A stretch of 38,279 nucleotides of DNA from Candidatus Izemoplasma sp. (GTDB lineage: Bacteria > Bacillota_I > Bacilli_A > Izemoplasmatales > Izemoplasmataceae): positions 1 through 38,279 of the forward strand of contig JAIPGF010000013.1 of NCBI GenBank assembly GCA_021736205.1. Direction: 5' to 3'. Position numbers and translations under genes: made by a program. The stretch's first letter is position 1. Each line of letters begins with the position of its first letter. This document shows, piece by piece, positions 25,043-33,484 of the stretch. The notes beneath the pieces are model-generated. The model was not told the DNA's origin. It did no database searches and was given only the letters and a program-made list of their open reading frames with translations.

Positions 25043-26423
25043 ACTATCATTTGCAATTGGTGGATTTGGTAAAGACATGATGTTTGCAATGAGTACAATT
25101 ATGATGTTTTATTTTAATGATCTTTTAGGAATTAATCCAGCATTTTTAGGTGTTATGATGATGGTTGTAAGAATTTGGGATGCCGTTAATGATCCTATAA
25201 TGGGAACAATTGTAGATAAAACAAAAACAAGATGGGGAAAATTTCGTCCTTGGATTCTAACTGGAACAATCATTAATGCAATTATTGTAATATTGTTGTT
25301 TCTAAATCCGAACTTTGATACTAATTCAACTAGGCAACTTGTTTATATAACAACACTTTATACACTTTGGGGAATGAGTTATACGTTAATGGATATTCCC
25401 TTTTGGTCATTGATTCCAACCCTTTCTAGAAGTCAAAAAGAACGAGAAAGTGTTAGTGTTTTAACACGGTTATTTACATCAGTTGGGTATTTTATTATTG
25501 CAGGTGGATATATTTCTATTGCAAAATTACTAGGTGGAGGTAATAATAATTCAGATAAAATTCAAGGATTATTTTATTTAGCAGTCATTGTGGCAATTGT
25601 GTTTATAATTTGTGAACTGATAACTGTAACGAATGTTAAAGAAAAAATTACGGTTTATGATAATAAATCATTAAAAGAAATGTTTACATTATTAAAACAA
25701 AATGATCAATTACTAGTTGTTATGATAGTGATATTAATCATTAACTTCACATTATATATTACAAGTGGAATGGCTATTTACTATATTACGTATGCTATTG
25801 GTAATGAAGACTTATTTTTTGTATTTATAGCACTTGGGGGAATTCTTCAAGTAATTGGAAGTGTGATTTACCCCTTATTTTCAAATAAGTTTACACGTAA
25901 ACAAATATATAACATCGCAATTGTTCTGCAACTTATTGGATTTTTATTATTGTTTGGTAATGCCTTTATCTTTGACTCAATCGTCCTACTATTGTTTGTT
26001 TTTGCAAGTTTTGTATTTTTAGGACAAGGACTTTTCATGGTCTTACAAACGGTTCTTTTAAGTGATACAGTTGAATATGGAGAATATAAAAACCATAAAC
26101 GAAGTGAAAGTTTGGTTTTTAGTGTTCAAACATTCATTGTGAAAATGGCAATGGGACTAAGTTTAGGTGTCATTGGAATTGGACTCGGAATTATCAATTT
26201 TGTGCCATCCTTAGAACATGCAGATGGGACAACAGAACAATTTACACAGTCCGCATTTACACTTCAAGGAATGAACATTATGATGTTTATTCTTCCAATA
26301 TTTGGTTTGCTGATTGGACAATATATTTTTAATAAAAAACATATCATTGATGAAGTTTATTATAATCAAATGGTAGAAGAGTTAAAACAACGAGGTGACA
26401 AGGATGAAAATACACCATCTTAA
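25017..26423 (+). CDS. GPH-family sugar:cation symporter
   Basis: Membrane carrier of the glycoside-pentoside-hexuronide family (MelB/LacS-like). It should import galactosides with Na+ or H+. ATG 25017 is taken because AAGGAG ends six bases upstream; ATG 25011 and 24981 are in frame but poorly placed. The 468 residues show about twelve helices and family features: DAVNDPIMGTIVDKTKTRWG, KFRPWILTG, WGMSYTLMDIPFWSLIP and, in the second half, LLSDTVEYGEYK. It has no fused IIA regulatory domain, unlike LacS of streptococci. The location between alpha- and beta-galactosidase genes suggests it carries substrates for both. Confidence 0.93.
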   Translation: MENVKTKTKLSFAIGGFGKDMMFAMSTIMMFYFNDLLGINPAFLGVMMMVVRIWDAVNDPIMGTIVDKTKTRWGKFRPWILTGTIINAIIVILLFLNPNFDTNSTRQLVYITTLYTLWGMSYTLMDIPFWSLIPTLSRSQKERESVSVLTRLFTSVGYFIIAGGYISIAKLLGGGNNNSDKIQGLFYLAVIVAIVFIICELITVTNVKEKITVYDNKSLKEMFTLLKQNDQLLVVMIVILIINFTLYITSGMAIYYITYAIGNEDLFFVFIALGGILQVIGSVIYPLFSNKFTRKQIYNIAIVLQLIGFLLLFGNAFIFDSIVLLLFVFASFVFLGQGLFMVLQTVLLSDTVEYGEYKNHKRSESLVFSVQTFIVKMAMGLSLGVIGIGLGIINFVPSLEHADGTTEQFTQSAFTLQGMNIMMFILPIFGLLIGQYIFNKKHIIDEVYYNQMVEELKQRGDKDENTPS

Positions 26424-28734
26424 CTTTGATTGGCAGTATGCGCCATCATTTAAAACGTCTTATATTAAATCGTTTGACTATGAGGAAATTGTAAATATCC
26501 CCCACACGAATATCTCTTTACCATTTAATCATTTCAACGAAAAGCTATACCAATTTATTAGCAGCTACCAAAAGATAGTTGAGATTGATAAAGATAAGGA
26601 TAAAAGTTATATTTTGAATTTTGATGGGGTAATGAATCAAGCAGAAGTGTTTGTTAATGAGCAGTCTATTGGACAGCATAAAGGGGGCTATACCCATTTT
26701 GAGTTTGATATAACCTCACAGATTAAAAATGGAAAAAACACTATTTTTGTCAAAGTAGATTCAAGAGAATCTAACAATGTTCCCCCTTATGGATTTGTTG
26801 TTGATTATTTAACATATGGTGGAATTTATCGTGAAGTTTATGTAGAAGAAAAACCTTATGATTATGTTAAAAATGCAACGGTATATTGTATGAATAAAAA
26901 AATAAATATCAGGACATATTTAGAGAATAAAACCAACAAAAACGTTGAGTTAATATATGAAATAAAACGAGATACTGAAATAATTAAAAAATTTAAAGGA
27001 GTATCAAAGACCGATTTCAGTATTAAAAAAGTAATTGAATTAAAGCCTTGGACATTTGATAATCCCGTGCTTTACACATTGAATATCTATATCGATAATA
27101 TACTTAGTTATACCTCTAGGTTTGCCAACAGAGAGATTAATTATGAGAAAGAGGGGCTTTTTCTAAATGGCCAAAAGATAAAATTACGAGGGCTAAATCG
27201 TCACCAATCTTATCCCTATGTCGGATATGCAATGCCAAAACGTATCCAACGTAAGGATGCAGATATTTTAAAATATGAGTTGGGATGTAATGTTGTAAGA
27301 AGTTCACATTATCCACCGAGTAAACACTTTTTGGATCGGTGTGATGAAATTGGATTACTTGTTTTCTCTGAACTTCCTGGATGGCAACATATAGGCAATG
27401 AAGAATGGCAAAAAATCGCGCTTAATAATCTAAGAGAAATGATTCTTCAAGATTTTAACCACCCAGCTATTTTTATCTGGGGTGTTCGAATCAATGAATC
27501 ACCTGATAATCACGCGTTTTATACAAAAACAAATTATTTAGCTAAAAAATTAGATGCATCACGTCCAACAGGCGGCGTACGTAATTTTAAAGATAGTGAA
27601 TTATTAGAAGATGTTTATACGTATAACGATTTTCATCACCGGGGCGATAATGATGGATTAGAATCAAAATTAAACATCACAAAAAAAGATGTACCATATT
27701 TAGTAACTGAATATAATGGTCATATGTATCCAACGAAAAAATATGATGATGAAACACATCGATTAGCTCAATTGAAAAGACACTTAAAAGTGCAAAATGA
27801 CTCATATAAACAGCCAGATATATCTGGTGCAATTGGCTGGTGTTTTGCAGATTATAATACCCATAAAGACTTTGGAAGTGGTGACCGTATTTGTTATCAT
27901 GGTGTGCTTGATATGTTCAGATTACATAAAGATGCAGCTAGTGCTTATGCATCACAACAAAATAAAAACCCTTTTATGCATGTGGCATCTAGTTTACAAA
28001 TCGGCGACTATGAAGCTAGTGAGATTAAAGAAGTTTTTGTGTTAACAAATGCAGATTATATAGCGTTTTATATAAACGATGATTTCATTGGAAAGTTTTT
28101 TCCAACTAATAATAAAAATTATGCCTTCTTGCCACATCCTCCAATTATCATCGATGATTTTATTGGGAATTTAATCCATGAAAATGAATCCTTCTCAGAG
28201 AAAGATTCAGACATTGTTAAACAAATATTACTAAACATTATGAAAAGTGGCTTAAATTTAAAACTATTTGATAAAATAAAAATGGCATATATCATGTTTA
28301 AATATAAAATAAAAAAAGATGAAGCTGCTAAACTTTATGAAAAGTATGTTGGTAAGTGGGGCTTAGAATCACTCACTTATACATTTAAAGCATATAAAAA
28401 TAAAGAACTAATACTCACACAAAAAAGAGGTCCTTTTAAAACGACACACTTAGTGGTTGAACCAGACGTTAAAACACTTAAAAATTCCGATACCTATGAC
28501 GTTACGAGAGTCGTTGTTAAACATTTAGATAACAATAAACAACTATTAACTTATTCAACCGAAGTTATCATAGTTCAGATTACTGGACCACTTGAATTAA
28601 TTGGACCAACTACCTTATCACTCATAGGTGGATCAACTGCATTTTATGTTAAAACAATCAACGAAAAAGGGTCAGGAGAAATAACTGTTAAATCCAACAA
28701 CTTTAAAAAGACTTTCAAATTAACTATTCAATAA
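26404..28734 (+). CDS. GH2 beta-galactosidase
   Basis: Retaining glycosidase, most likely acting on beta-galactosides in the cytoplasm. ATG 26404 has GAGGTG upstream and is favoured over GTG 26395. The 776 residues comprise a sugar-binding jelly roll (about 1-170; FVNEQSIGQHKGGYTHFEFD), an immunoglobulin-like domain, and the TIM barrel (RGLNRHQSYP, VVRSSHYPPSKHFLDRCDE). Predicted acid/base is E365 (WGVRINES) and the nucleophile E436 (LVTEYNGH). C-terminal beta domains follow. The GH2 family also includes beta-glucuronidases, but the galactose operon favours galactosidase. It overlaps the transporter gene by 20 bases and ends at a strong terminator. Confidence 0.9.
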   Translation: MKIHHLNFDWQYAPSFKTSYIKSFDYEEIVNIPHTNISLPFNHFNEKLYQFISSYQKIVEIDKDKDKSYILNFDGVMNQAEVFVNEQSIGQHKGGYTHFEFDITSQIKNGKNTIFVKVDSRESNNVPPYGFVVDYLTYGGIYREVYVEEKPYDYVKNATVYCMNKKINIRTYLENKTNKNVELIYEIKRDTEIIKKFKGVSKTDFSIKKVIELKPWTFDNPVLYTLNIYIDNILSYTSRFANREINYEKEGLFLNGQKIKLRGLNRHQSYPYVGYAMPKRIQRKDADILKYELGCNVVRSSHYPPSKHFLDRCDEIGLLVFSELPGWQHIGNEEWQKIALNNLREMILQDFNHPAIFIWGVRINESPDNHAFYTKTNYLAKKLDASRPTGGVRNFKDSELLEDVYTYNDFHHRGDNDGLESKLNITKKDVPYLVTEYNGHMYPTKKYDDETHRLAQLKRHLKVQNDSYKQPDISGAIGWCFADYNTHKDFGSGDRICYHGVLDMFRLHKDAASAYASQQNKNPFMHVASSLQIGDYEASEIKEVFVLTNADYIAFYINDDFIGKFFPTNNKNYAFLPHPPIIIDDFIGNLIHENESFSEKDSDIVKQILLNIMKSGLNLKLFDKIKMAYIMFKYKIKKDEAAKLYEKYVGKWGLESLTYTFKAYKNKELILTQKRGPFKTTHLVVEPDVKTLKNSDTYDVTRVVVKHLDNNKQLLTYSTEVIIVQITGPLELIGPTTLSLIGGSTAFYVKTINEKGSGEITVKSNNFKKTFKLTIQ

Positions 28735-28770
28735 AAAATGTCAACCTCAATTTGAGGTTGACATTTTTTA
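28733..28770. terminator. Bidirectional terminator between the galactoside operon and the zinc-ribbon gene
   Basis: Perfect 18-bp arms (28733-28750 and 28752-28769) begin with six As and end with six Ts, so both converging transcripts can terminate here. The last bases include the stop codon of the minus-strand gene. Confidence 0.92.
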
Positions 28771-29106
28771 TTGAAGTTGAATTAGTGCTTTACAATTTTC
28801 ACATCGTTCTACATCACTTTTATTCATATGTCCACAATAATCACACTTTAATGAGCGTTCTTTTTCCTTAGTAGAATAGATATTTCCAAAATCTTTATAT
28901 TTTTCTTCATTATCGAACGGATTATTTTCAAGAGTACGTCTTTTATAATTATCATCAGATCTTCTATGTGTTTTATTGAGCTTGTTAACAAGCCAAAAAA
29001 CAACAATAATAATAATTATAGGAGAAAAATAAAACATTCCATTACCAAAAATAAAGGATAGAATAACTATACCAACAATAAATGAAAACAATGAATTTCT
29101 ATGCAT
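28768..29106 (-). CDS. Small membrane protein with C-terminal zinc ribbon
   Basis: Unrecognised 112-residue protein. ATG 29106 is chosen because GAGGTATAAA precedes it. Residues 1-45 form two hydrophobic segments (SLFSFIVGIVILSFIFGNGM; then FYFSPIIIIIVVFWLVNKL), followed by a polar linker. A zinc-ribbon knuckle pair lies near the C-terminus: CDYCGHMN and CENCKALI, giving a Cys4 site of the kind found in many small Firmicutes membrane proteins. The zinc ribbon would face the cytoplasm if both helices cross the membrane with the N-terminus inside. Function unknown. It is monocistronic and divergent from the lysine operon. Confidence 0.8.
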   Translation of the reverse strand: MHRNSLFSFIVGIVILSFIFGNGMFYFSPIIIIIVVFWLVNKLNKTHRRSDDNYKRRTLENNPFDNEEKYKDFGNIYSTKEKERSLKCDYCGHMNKSDVERCENCKALIQLQ

Positions 29107-29261
29107 TTTATACCTCACAATCATTATATTAAAAATGATTAAACAAAAAATTTCACTTATAACACATTTTAAAAAAAGTTAAAAAGTACTTCTTTTTTAT
29201 TATACTATAATAATAAAAAAAAATAAATAATGAATATTTCAAAAGAATTTCACAATAAACA
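29107..29261. other. AT-rich divergent intergenic spacer
   Basis: No gene, repeat or convincing structure is seen here. It is very A+T-rich with several TATAAT-like words on both strands, and should hold the promoter of the zinc-ribbon gene, but no -35/-10 pair stands out. Confidence 0.6.
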
Positions 29262-29291
29262 TTGACAGCGCTTACATCAATGATTTATAAT
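29262..29291 (+). promoter_or_regulatory. Promoter of the lysine fermentation operon
   Basis: A perfect TTGACA (29262-29267) and a perfect TATAAT (29286-29291) are separated by 18 bp. Transcription should start near 29298, giving a leader of about 208 nt before the first start codon. Confidence 0.88.
29263..29276. promoter_or_regulatory. cre-like site (CcpA-type operator) over the -35 box
   Basis: TGACAGCGCTTACA fits the degenerate catabolite-responsive element TGWNANCGNTNWCA at every position and covers most of the -35 hexamer, the geometry expected for glucose repression. No ccpA gene is in the window; part of the match comes from the TTGACA itself. Confidence 0.65.
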
Positions 29292-29310
29292 GAGTGTGTT
29301 AAAAAAGAAA

Positions 29311-29465
29311 ATAAACAGAGGAGCTTTTATTTGGTAGACTATTTTAAAACCTGACAAGGAAAGTAGTTGAAGGAAATAAAAGCCGAAAGAATATATACGT
29401 CAATATATATTCTTGATATATAAAGGAACGCTTTATATATTGTCATTTAATGGTGAGCTGTCTAT
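29311..29465 (+). ncRNA. Lysine riboswitch aptamer
   Basis: The leader of the lysine operon carries the landmarks of the lysine (L-box) aptamer in order. P1: 29311-29318 with 29458-29465, one A-C mismatch. Conserved AGAGGAGC at 29317-29324. P2: 29323-29332 with 29374-29383, 10 bp. A loop-E-like pair GGTAGA (29333-29338) and TTGAAGG, closing an inner stem 29337-29345 with 29360-29368. GCCGAAAG at 29382-29389. P3: 29388-29397 with 29404-29413. P4: 29416-29425 with 29431-29440. Then TTGTC, a tiny P5 (CATTTAATG) and GGTGAGCT, matching the CUGUC...GGAGNGCU consensus. Loop 2 TGAC (29352-29355) can kiss loop 3 GTCA (29399-29402), the known L2-L3 contact. Alignment was by eye against Bacillus lysC and Thermotoga examples from memory. 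Confidence 0.85.
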
Positions 29466-29493
29466 GCATTTTGCATAAACGGCTTTTATTATT
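29456..29493 (+). terminator. Riboswitch expression platform: intrinsic terminator overlapping P1
   Basis: Arms 29456-29468 and 29472-29484 pair over 13 positions (one T-G wobble, one C-A mismatch) around a TTT loop and are followed by TTTATTATT, immediately before the GGAGGAGG ribosome site. The 5' arm contains the whole 3' strand of aptamer helix P1 (29458-29465), so the two structures exclude each other: bound aptamer means no terminator. Confidence 0.75.
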
Positions 29494-29505
29494 GGAGGAG
29501 GAACA

Positions 29506-29943
29506 ATGAAATTAGGTTTCACAATTGATGAGTTAAAAGTAGGACAAAGTGTATTTCGAAAAAAGCATATAACAAAAAATGATGTAGAACAATTTGGCGC
29601 TCTTATTAACGATTTTAATCCTGCCCATTTTGACGCGGAGTATGCGAAAAAAACGATGTTTAATAAACGTATTAGTCACGGCATGTATATTGGTTCATTG
29701 TTCTCTAAATTAATTGGCATGGATTTACCAGGTAAAGGAAGCATTTATGTTAATCAAACTTTAACGTTTCTTAAACCGGTTTATTTTGATGATGAAATAA
29801 CTGCAACAATTACTGTTAAACAAATTGATATAAAGAAAAACCGCATTAACTTAGAAACAATTGCAACCAATCAAAGAAATGAAAAAGTTATCACTGGAGA
29901 GGCAATCGTTATGCCTCCTAAAGAGCGTGAGATTAATGGTTAA
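29506..29943 (+). CDS. MaoC-like (R)-specific enoyl-CoA hydratase
   Basis: A 145-residue single hotdog-fold protein of the PhaJ/MaoC type. The hydratase dyad is in place as D36 and H41 (DFNPAHFDAEYAKKTMF), with the following RISHGM and a GSIYVNQTLTFLKPVYFDDE strand region. Such enzymes interconvert crotonyl-CoA and (R)-3-hydroxybutyryl-CoA. Kal in this operon produces crotonyl-CoA, so a hydratase here makes chemical sense, though it is not part of the textbook lysine set. It is the first gene after the riboswitch, with a GGAGGAGG ribosome site, and overlaps atoD by 8 bases. Confidence 0.88.
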   Translation: MKLGFTIDELKVGQSVFRKKHITKNDVEQFGALINDFNPAHFDAEYAKKTMFNKRISHGMYIGSLFSKLIGMDLPGKGSIYVNQTLTFLKPVYFDDEITATITVKQIDIKKNRINLETIATNQRNEKVITGEAIVMPPKEREING

Positions 29944-30589
29944 ACAATTAAAATTAAATGCGTTAGAAGAGCATTTGCATGATGGTATGAGTATTTTAGT
30001 TGGTGGCTTCATGTGTGTTGGTACACCAGAATTAATCATTGATGAAATTGTTAAATCAAATGTCAAAGATTTAACAATTTATTGTAATGATTCAGGTTTT
30101 GAAGAACAAGGTGTAGGGAAACTCATTAAAAACAACCAAGTTAAAAAGTTAGTAGCAAGTCATATTGGCTTAAATCCATATGCTGGGAAGTTAATGAGTT
30201 CACAAGAAATGGATGTTGAATTAATTCCCCAAGGAACACTGGCTGAAAGAATTCGTGCTGGTGGTTCTGGACTTGGCGGAATTTTAACACAAACAGGTAT
30301 CAATACGATTGTAGAAAAAAACAAACAAATAATCAACGTTAATAATCAGTCATATATTTTAGAAACACCTATTAGAGCAGATCTAGCAATTATTTATGGT
30401 AATAAAATTGATCAATATGGTAATACAATGTATCGTGCTACAACGCGAAACTTTAATCCAGTTATGGCAATGGCCGCAGACAAAGTTATTGCACAAGCTA
30501 GACACATGGTACAACAGCTCGATCCTGAATGTGTTCATACACCACATATATTTGTAGATTATGTCATTAAGGAGGAAGACAGTGACTAG
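29936..30589 (+). CDS. atoD: Acyl-CoA:acetoacetate CoA-transferase, alpha subunit
   Basis: With AtoA it transfers CoA from butyryl-CoA (or a similar donor) to the acetoacetate released by Kce, giving acetoacetyl-CoA. ATG 29936 is chosen; the longer in-frame extension lies inside maoC. The 217 residues show family-I CoA-transferase alpha features: [20 protein letters not shown] near the N-terminus, [33 protein letters not shown] and [16 protein letters not shown]. It overlaps both neighbours by 8 bases, fitting stoichiometric production of the two subunits. Confidence 0.93.
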   Translation: MVKQLKLNALEEHLHDGMSILVGGFMCVGTPELIIDEIVKSNVKDLTIYCNDSGFEEQGVGKLIKNNQVKKLVASHIGLNPYAGKLMSSQEMDVELIPQGTLAERIRAGGSGLGGILTQTGINTIVEKNKQIINVNNQSYILETPIRADLAIIYGNKIDQYGNTMYRATTRNFNPVMAMAADKVIAQARHMVQQLDPECVHTPHIFVDYVIKEEDSD

Positions 30590-31241
30590 ACAAGAGAAAA
30601 AAGAGTTTATCGCAAAACGTGTTGCCAGAGAATTTACAGATGGCGATGTTGTTAATTTAGGTATTGGTCTTCCAACATTAGTTGCTAATTATATTCCTGA
30701 AGATATTACAATTTATCTCCAAAGTGAAAATGGTCTTATTGGACTCGGACCAAAACCAGATGAAACGACACTAGATAAAGACATCACAAATGCGGGTGGC
30801 CAACCGGTAACACTTAAAACTGGAGGGATGTATTTTGATTCTGCCACATCATTTGCTATTATACGTGGGGGTCATGTTGATAAAACTGTCCTTGGTAGCT
30901 TACAAGTTGATGAAACAGGATCACTTGCTAATTGGATTATTCCAGGTAAATTAGTTCCAGGTATGGGGGGAGCAATGGATCTTGTTATGGGGGCTAAAGA
31001 GGTTATTATTGCGATGACACATATGAATAGAGGAAAAACAAAAATTTTAAAAAGATGTACGCTTCCTCTCACGGCAAAAAATCAAGTAAATAAAATCATT
31101 ACAGAGATGGGTGTATTTGAAATTAAAGATCAAAAGCTATATTTATTAGAATATAACAAAGATTTTACGATTGAAGAAATTAAAGCAGCAACAGAAGCTG
31201 ATTTAATCATTCATAATCCAAAAGAAATGGTGGTATATTAA
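30582..31241 (+). CDS. atoA: Acyl-CoA:acetoacetate CoA-transferase, beta subunit
   Basis: Catalytic partner of AtoD. GTG 30582 is preferred to the in-frame ATG 30561 because AAGGAGG (30569-30575) sits six bases before the GTG and after the ATG. The 219 residues carry the active-site motif [10 protein letters not shown] with catalytic Glu 49, plus [20 protein letters not shown] and [18 protein letters not shown]. The start overlaps the atoD stop by 8 bases and the stop abuts the kal ATG. Confidence 0.93.
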   Translation: MTRQEKKEFIAKRVAREFTDGDVVNLGIGLPTLVANYIPEDITIYLQSENGLIGLGPKPDETTLDKDITNAGGQPVTLKTGGMYFDSATSFAIIRGGHVDKTVLGSLQVDETGSLANWIIPGKLVPGMGGAMDLVMGAKEVIIAMTHMNRGKTKILKRCTLPLTAKNQVNKIITEMGVFEIKDQKLYLLEYNKDFTIEEIKAATEADLIIHNPKEMVVY

Positions 31242-31628
31242 ATGAAAGCAATGATTAGAATGAGACTGAATACAACACACGCACATTATGGCGGTAACTT
31301 AGTTGATGGCGCTTTTACTTTGCAGTTATTTGGAGACGTTGCAACAGAGTTATTAATTAGAAATGATGGTGATGAAGGACTATTTAGAGCATATGAGACA
31401 GTAGACTTTCTAGCACCGTTATATGCAGGAGAGTATATTGAAGTTACTGGAAAAATCATTGAACAAGGGACCACTTCACGTAAAATGGCTTTTGAAGCAT
31501 ATAAAGTAATATCACCACGAACAGATATTTCTGATTCGGCGTGTGATTTATTACAAGAAAAAATATTGGTTGCAAAAGCCATTGGAACGTGCATTGTTCC
31601 TAAGGACAAACAACGTTCTAATGGATAA
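31242..31628 (+). CDS. kal: 3-aminobutyryl-CoA ammonia-lyase
   Basis: Eliminates ammonia from L-3-aminobutyryl-CoA to give crotonyl-CoA. The 128-residue hotdog-fold protein matches the Kal family closely: [48 protein letters not shown] and [13 protein letters not shown]. The ATG directly follows the atoA TAA, and the 3' end overlaps kce by 8 bases. The lack of a strong ribosome site suggests translation is coupled to atoA. Confidence 0.93.
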   Translation: MKAMIRMRLNTTHAHYGGNLVDGAFTLQLFGDVATELLIRNDGDEGLFRAYETVDFLAPLYAGEYIEVTGKIIEQGTTSRKMAFEAYKVISPRTDISDSACDLLQEKILVAKAIGTCIVPKDKQRSNG

Positions 31629-32448
31629 ACTCATTATAACCGCAGCTATTTGCGGCGCAGAAGTTATGAAAGAACATAATGTATTTGTTCCTTATACAAT
31701 CAAAGAACTCACAAGAGAAGCAAAAGAAGTGGTAAATGCGGGTGCTAGTATTATCCATCTTCATGTCCGTGAAGATGATGGTACCCCCACACAAGCTGTT
31801 TCTAGATTTAATGAAGCTATGAAAGCAATTAAAAAGGTATGTCCTGATGTTATCATACAACCTTCAACAGGTGGTGCAGTCGGAATGAGTGATGACGAAC
31901 GTCTTTCACCTATAAAACTTAATCCTGAGATGTGTACGCTCGATTGTGGAAGTGTGAATTTTGGTGAGGATGAAACATTTATTAATAGCAAAAAACAAAT
32001 CAAATACTTTGCAAAAAAAATCTATAACAAACAAATTAAACCAGAATTAGAATGTTTTGGAAAAATGCATGTCGACCAAGTTTTAAGATTACATAAAGGA
32101 GGACACATTAAAGACCCAATGCATTTTAGTTTTGTTTTGGGTGTTGATGGTGGACAAACTGGGTTGGAAAGAGATTTCTTTTTCTTAAAAGACTCTATTC
32201 CCAGCACTGCAACCTATAGTGTTGCAGGGATTGGAAAATATGAGTTTCCACTTGCAGAATTAGCCATTAAGCATGGTGGTCATGTCCGAGTTGGACTTGA
32301 AGATAACATATATATTGAAAAACATAAAAAAGCCAAAGGAAATAAAGACCTTGTTAAAAAAGTTGTTAAAATAGCCAAAAAATACAATCGAAAAATAGCA
32401 TCACCTAATGATGCAAGAAAAATACTTAAGTTAGGAGAATTCATATGA
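31621..32448 (+). CDS. kce: 3-keto-5-aminohexanoate cleavage enzyme
   Basis: Condenses 3-keto-5-aminohexanoate with acetyl-CoA to form acetoacetate and L-3-aminobutyryl-CoA. It is a zinc enzyme of the BKACE (DUF849) family. ATG 31621 is used; the extension to 31543 lies inside kal. The 275 residues match the family, with [18 protein letters not shown] at the N-terminus. Predicted metal ligands are H46 and H48 (IIHLHVRED), with conserved E227 in VGLEDN and the [15 protein letters not shown] loop. It overlaps kdd by four bases. Confidence 0.95.
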   Translation: MDKLIITAAICGAEVMKEHNVFVPYTIKELTREAKEVVNAGASIIHLHVREDDGTPTQAVSRFNEAMKAIKKVCPDVIIQPSTGGAVGMSDDERLSPIKLNPEMCTLDCGSVNFGEDETFINSKKQIKYFAKKIYNKQIKPELECFGKMHVDQVLRLHKGGHIKDPMHFSFVLGVDGGQTGLERDFFFLKDSIPSTATYSVAGIGKYEFPLAELAIKHGGHVRVGLEDNIYIEKHKKAKGNKDLVKKVVKIAKKYNRKIASPNDARKILKLGEFI

Positions 32449-33473
32449 AATTAACTAAATTTGGAACAAGCCGTGTCATTCATCCAAGAGGTGTATTGCC
32501 ACAAGCTGCTACTAAAATTGATAACACAATGAGAATCTATGATAATGAGTTACTGATTGAAGTCGATACACTTAATATAGATAGTGCCTCGTTTTCACAA
32601 ATAAAAAAAGCGTGTCAATATGATATTTCAAAAATCAAACAAATGATTATAGAAATAGTAAATGAAAGCGGAAAAATGCAAAATCCGGTTACTGGTAGTG
32701 GAGGCATGTTAATTGGGAGTGTAAAAGAAGTTGGAAAAAGTTTCCCCAATCAAACACTATCCAGTGGTGAGAAAATAGCAACGCTCGTTTCTTTATCATT
32801 AACACCCCTTCACATTGAAAAAATTACGAGTGTAAATTTAAATAACGATCAAGTAAAAATAGAAGGTCAGGCAATTCTTTTTGAAAGTGGTATTTATGCA
32901 AGAATTCCCAAACACTTAAATGAAAATGTGGTCCTTGCTGCGCTTGATGTTGCTGGTGCACCAGCACAAGTAAAAAAATTAGTTAAAAAAGGTGATACCG
33001 TTGCCATCATTGGAGCTGCTGGAAAAAGCGGTATTTTAGCATGTAAACAAGCAATGAGTAATGTCGGTGACACGGGAAAAGTTATTGGAATAGTTAACGA
33101 ACAACAACAACTTAATTTACTTCAAGAGTTAGAACTTTGTGATGAAATAATCCTTGCAGATGCGCTTGATTCTTTAGGACTTTACGATAAAGTTGAAGCA
33201 ACAAACCCTAATCTTTGTGATGTTGTAATAAACGTTGTAAATATTGACAATACTGAGATGTCCTCTATATTAATTGCTAAAGATGAAGGGGTTGTTTACT
33301 TTTTTAGTATGGCTACTTCATTTACTAAAGCTGCTTTAGGAGCAGAAGGTGTTGGCAAAGATGTGACACTAATTATTGGTAATGGATTTACTAAAAACCA
33401 TAGTCAGATAACATTAGATTTACTTGAAAACTCACCTAAAATAAAATCGTTATTTGAAAAAAAATATATTTAA
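32445..33473 (+). CDS. kdd: L-erythro-3,5-diaminohexanoate dehydrogenase
   Basis: Oxidative deamination of 3,5-diaminohexanoate to 3-keto-5-aminohexanoate, normally with NAD(P)+. The 342 residues match Kdd: start FGTSRVIHPRGVLPQAA, central GSGGMLIGSVKEVG and a Rossmann segment VAIIGAAGKSGILACKQA around 185-205, then VNVVNIDNTEMSSILIAKD and a C-terminus with VTLIIGNGFT. Ribosome site TTAGGAGA within the kce end, ATGA overlap with kce, and 11 bases to kamA. Confidence 0.94.
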   Translation: MKLTKFGTSRVIHPRGVLPQAATKIDNTMRIYDNELLIEVDTLNIDSASFSQIKKACQYDISKIKQMIIEIVNESGKMQNPVTGSGGMLIGSVKEVGKSFPNQTLSSGEKIATLVSLSLTPLHIEKITSVNLNNDQVKIEGQAILFESGIYARIPKHLNENVVLAALDVAGAPAQVKKLVKKGDTVAIIGAAGKSGILACKQAMSNVGDTGKVIGIVNEQQQLNLLQELELCDEIILADALDSLGLYDKVEATNPNLCDVVINVVNIDNTEMSSILIAKDEGVVYFFSMATSFTKAALGAEGVGKDVTLIIGNGFTKNHSQITLDLLENSPKIKSLFEKKYI

Positions 33474-33484
33474 GGACTGATTTA

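Noticed and set aside
29297-29505. Cobalamin riboswitch upstream of the B12-dependent mutase operon
   Set aside because: No B12-box-like sequence is present, while the ordered motifs and helices fit a lysine aptamer.
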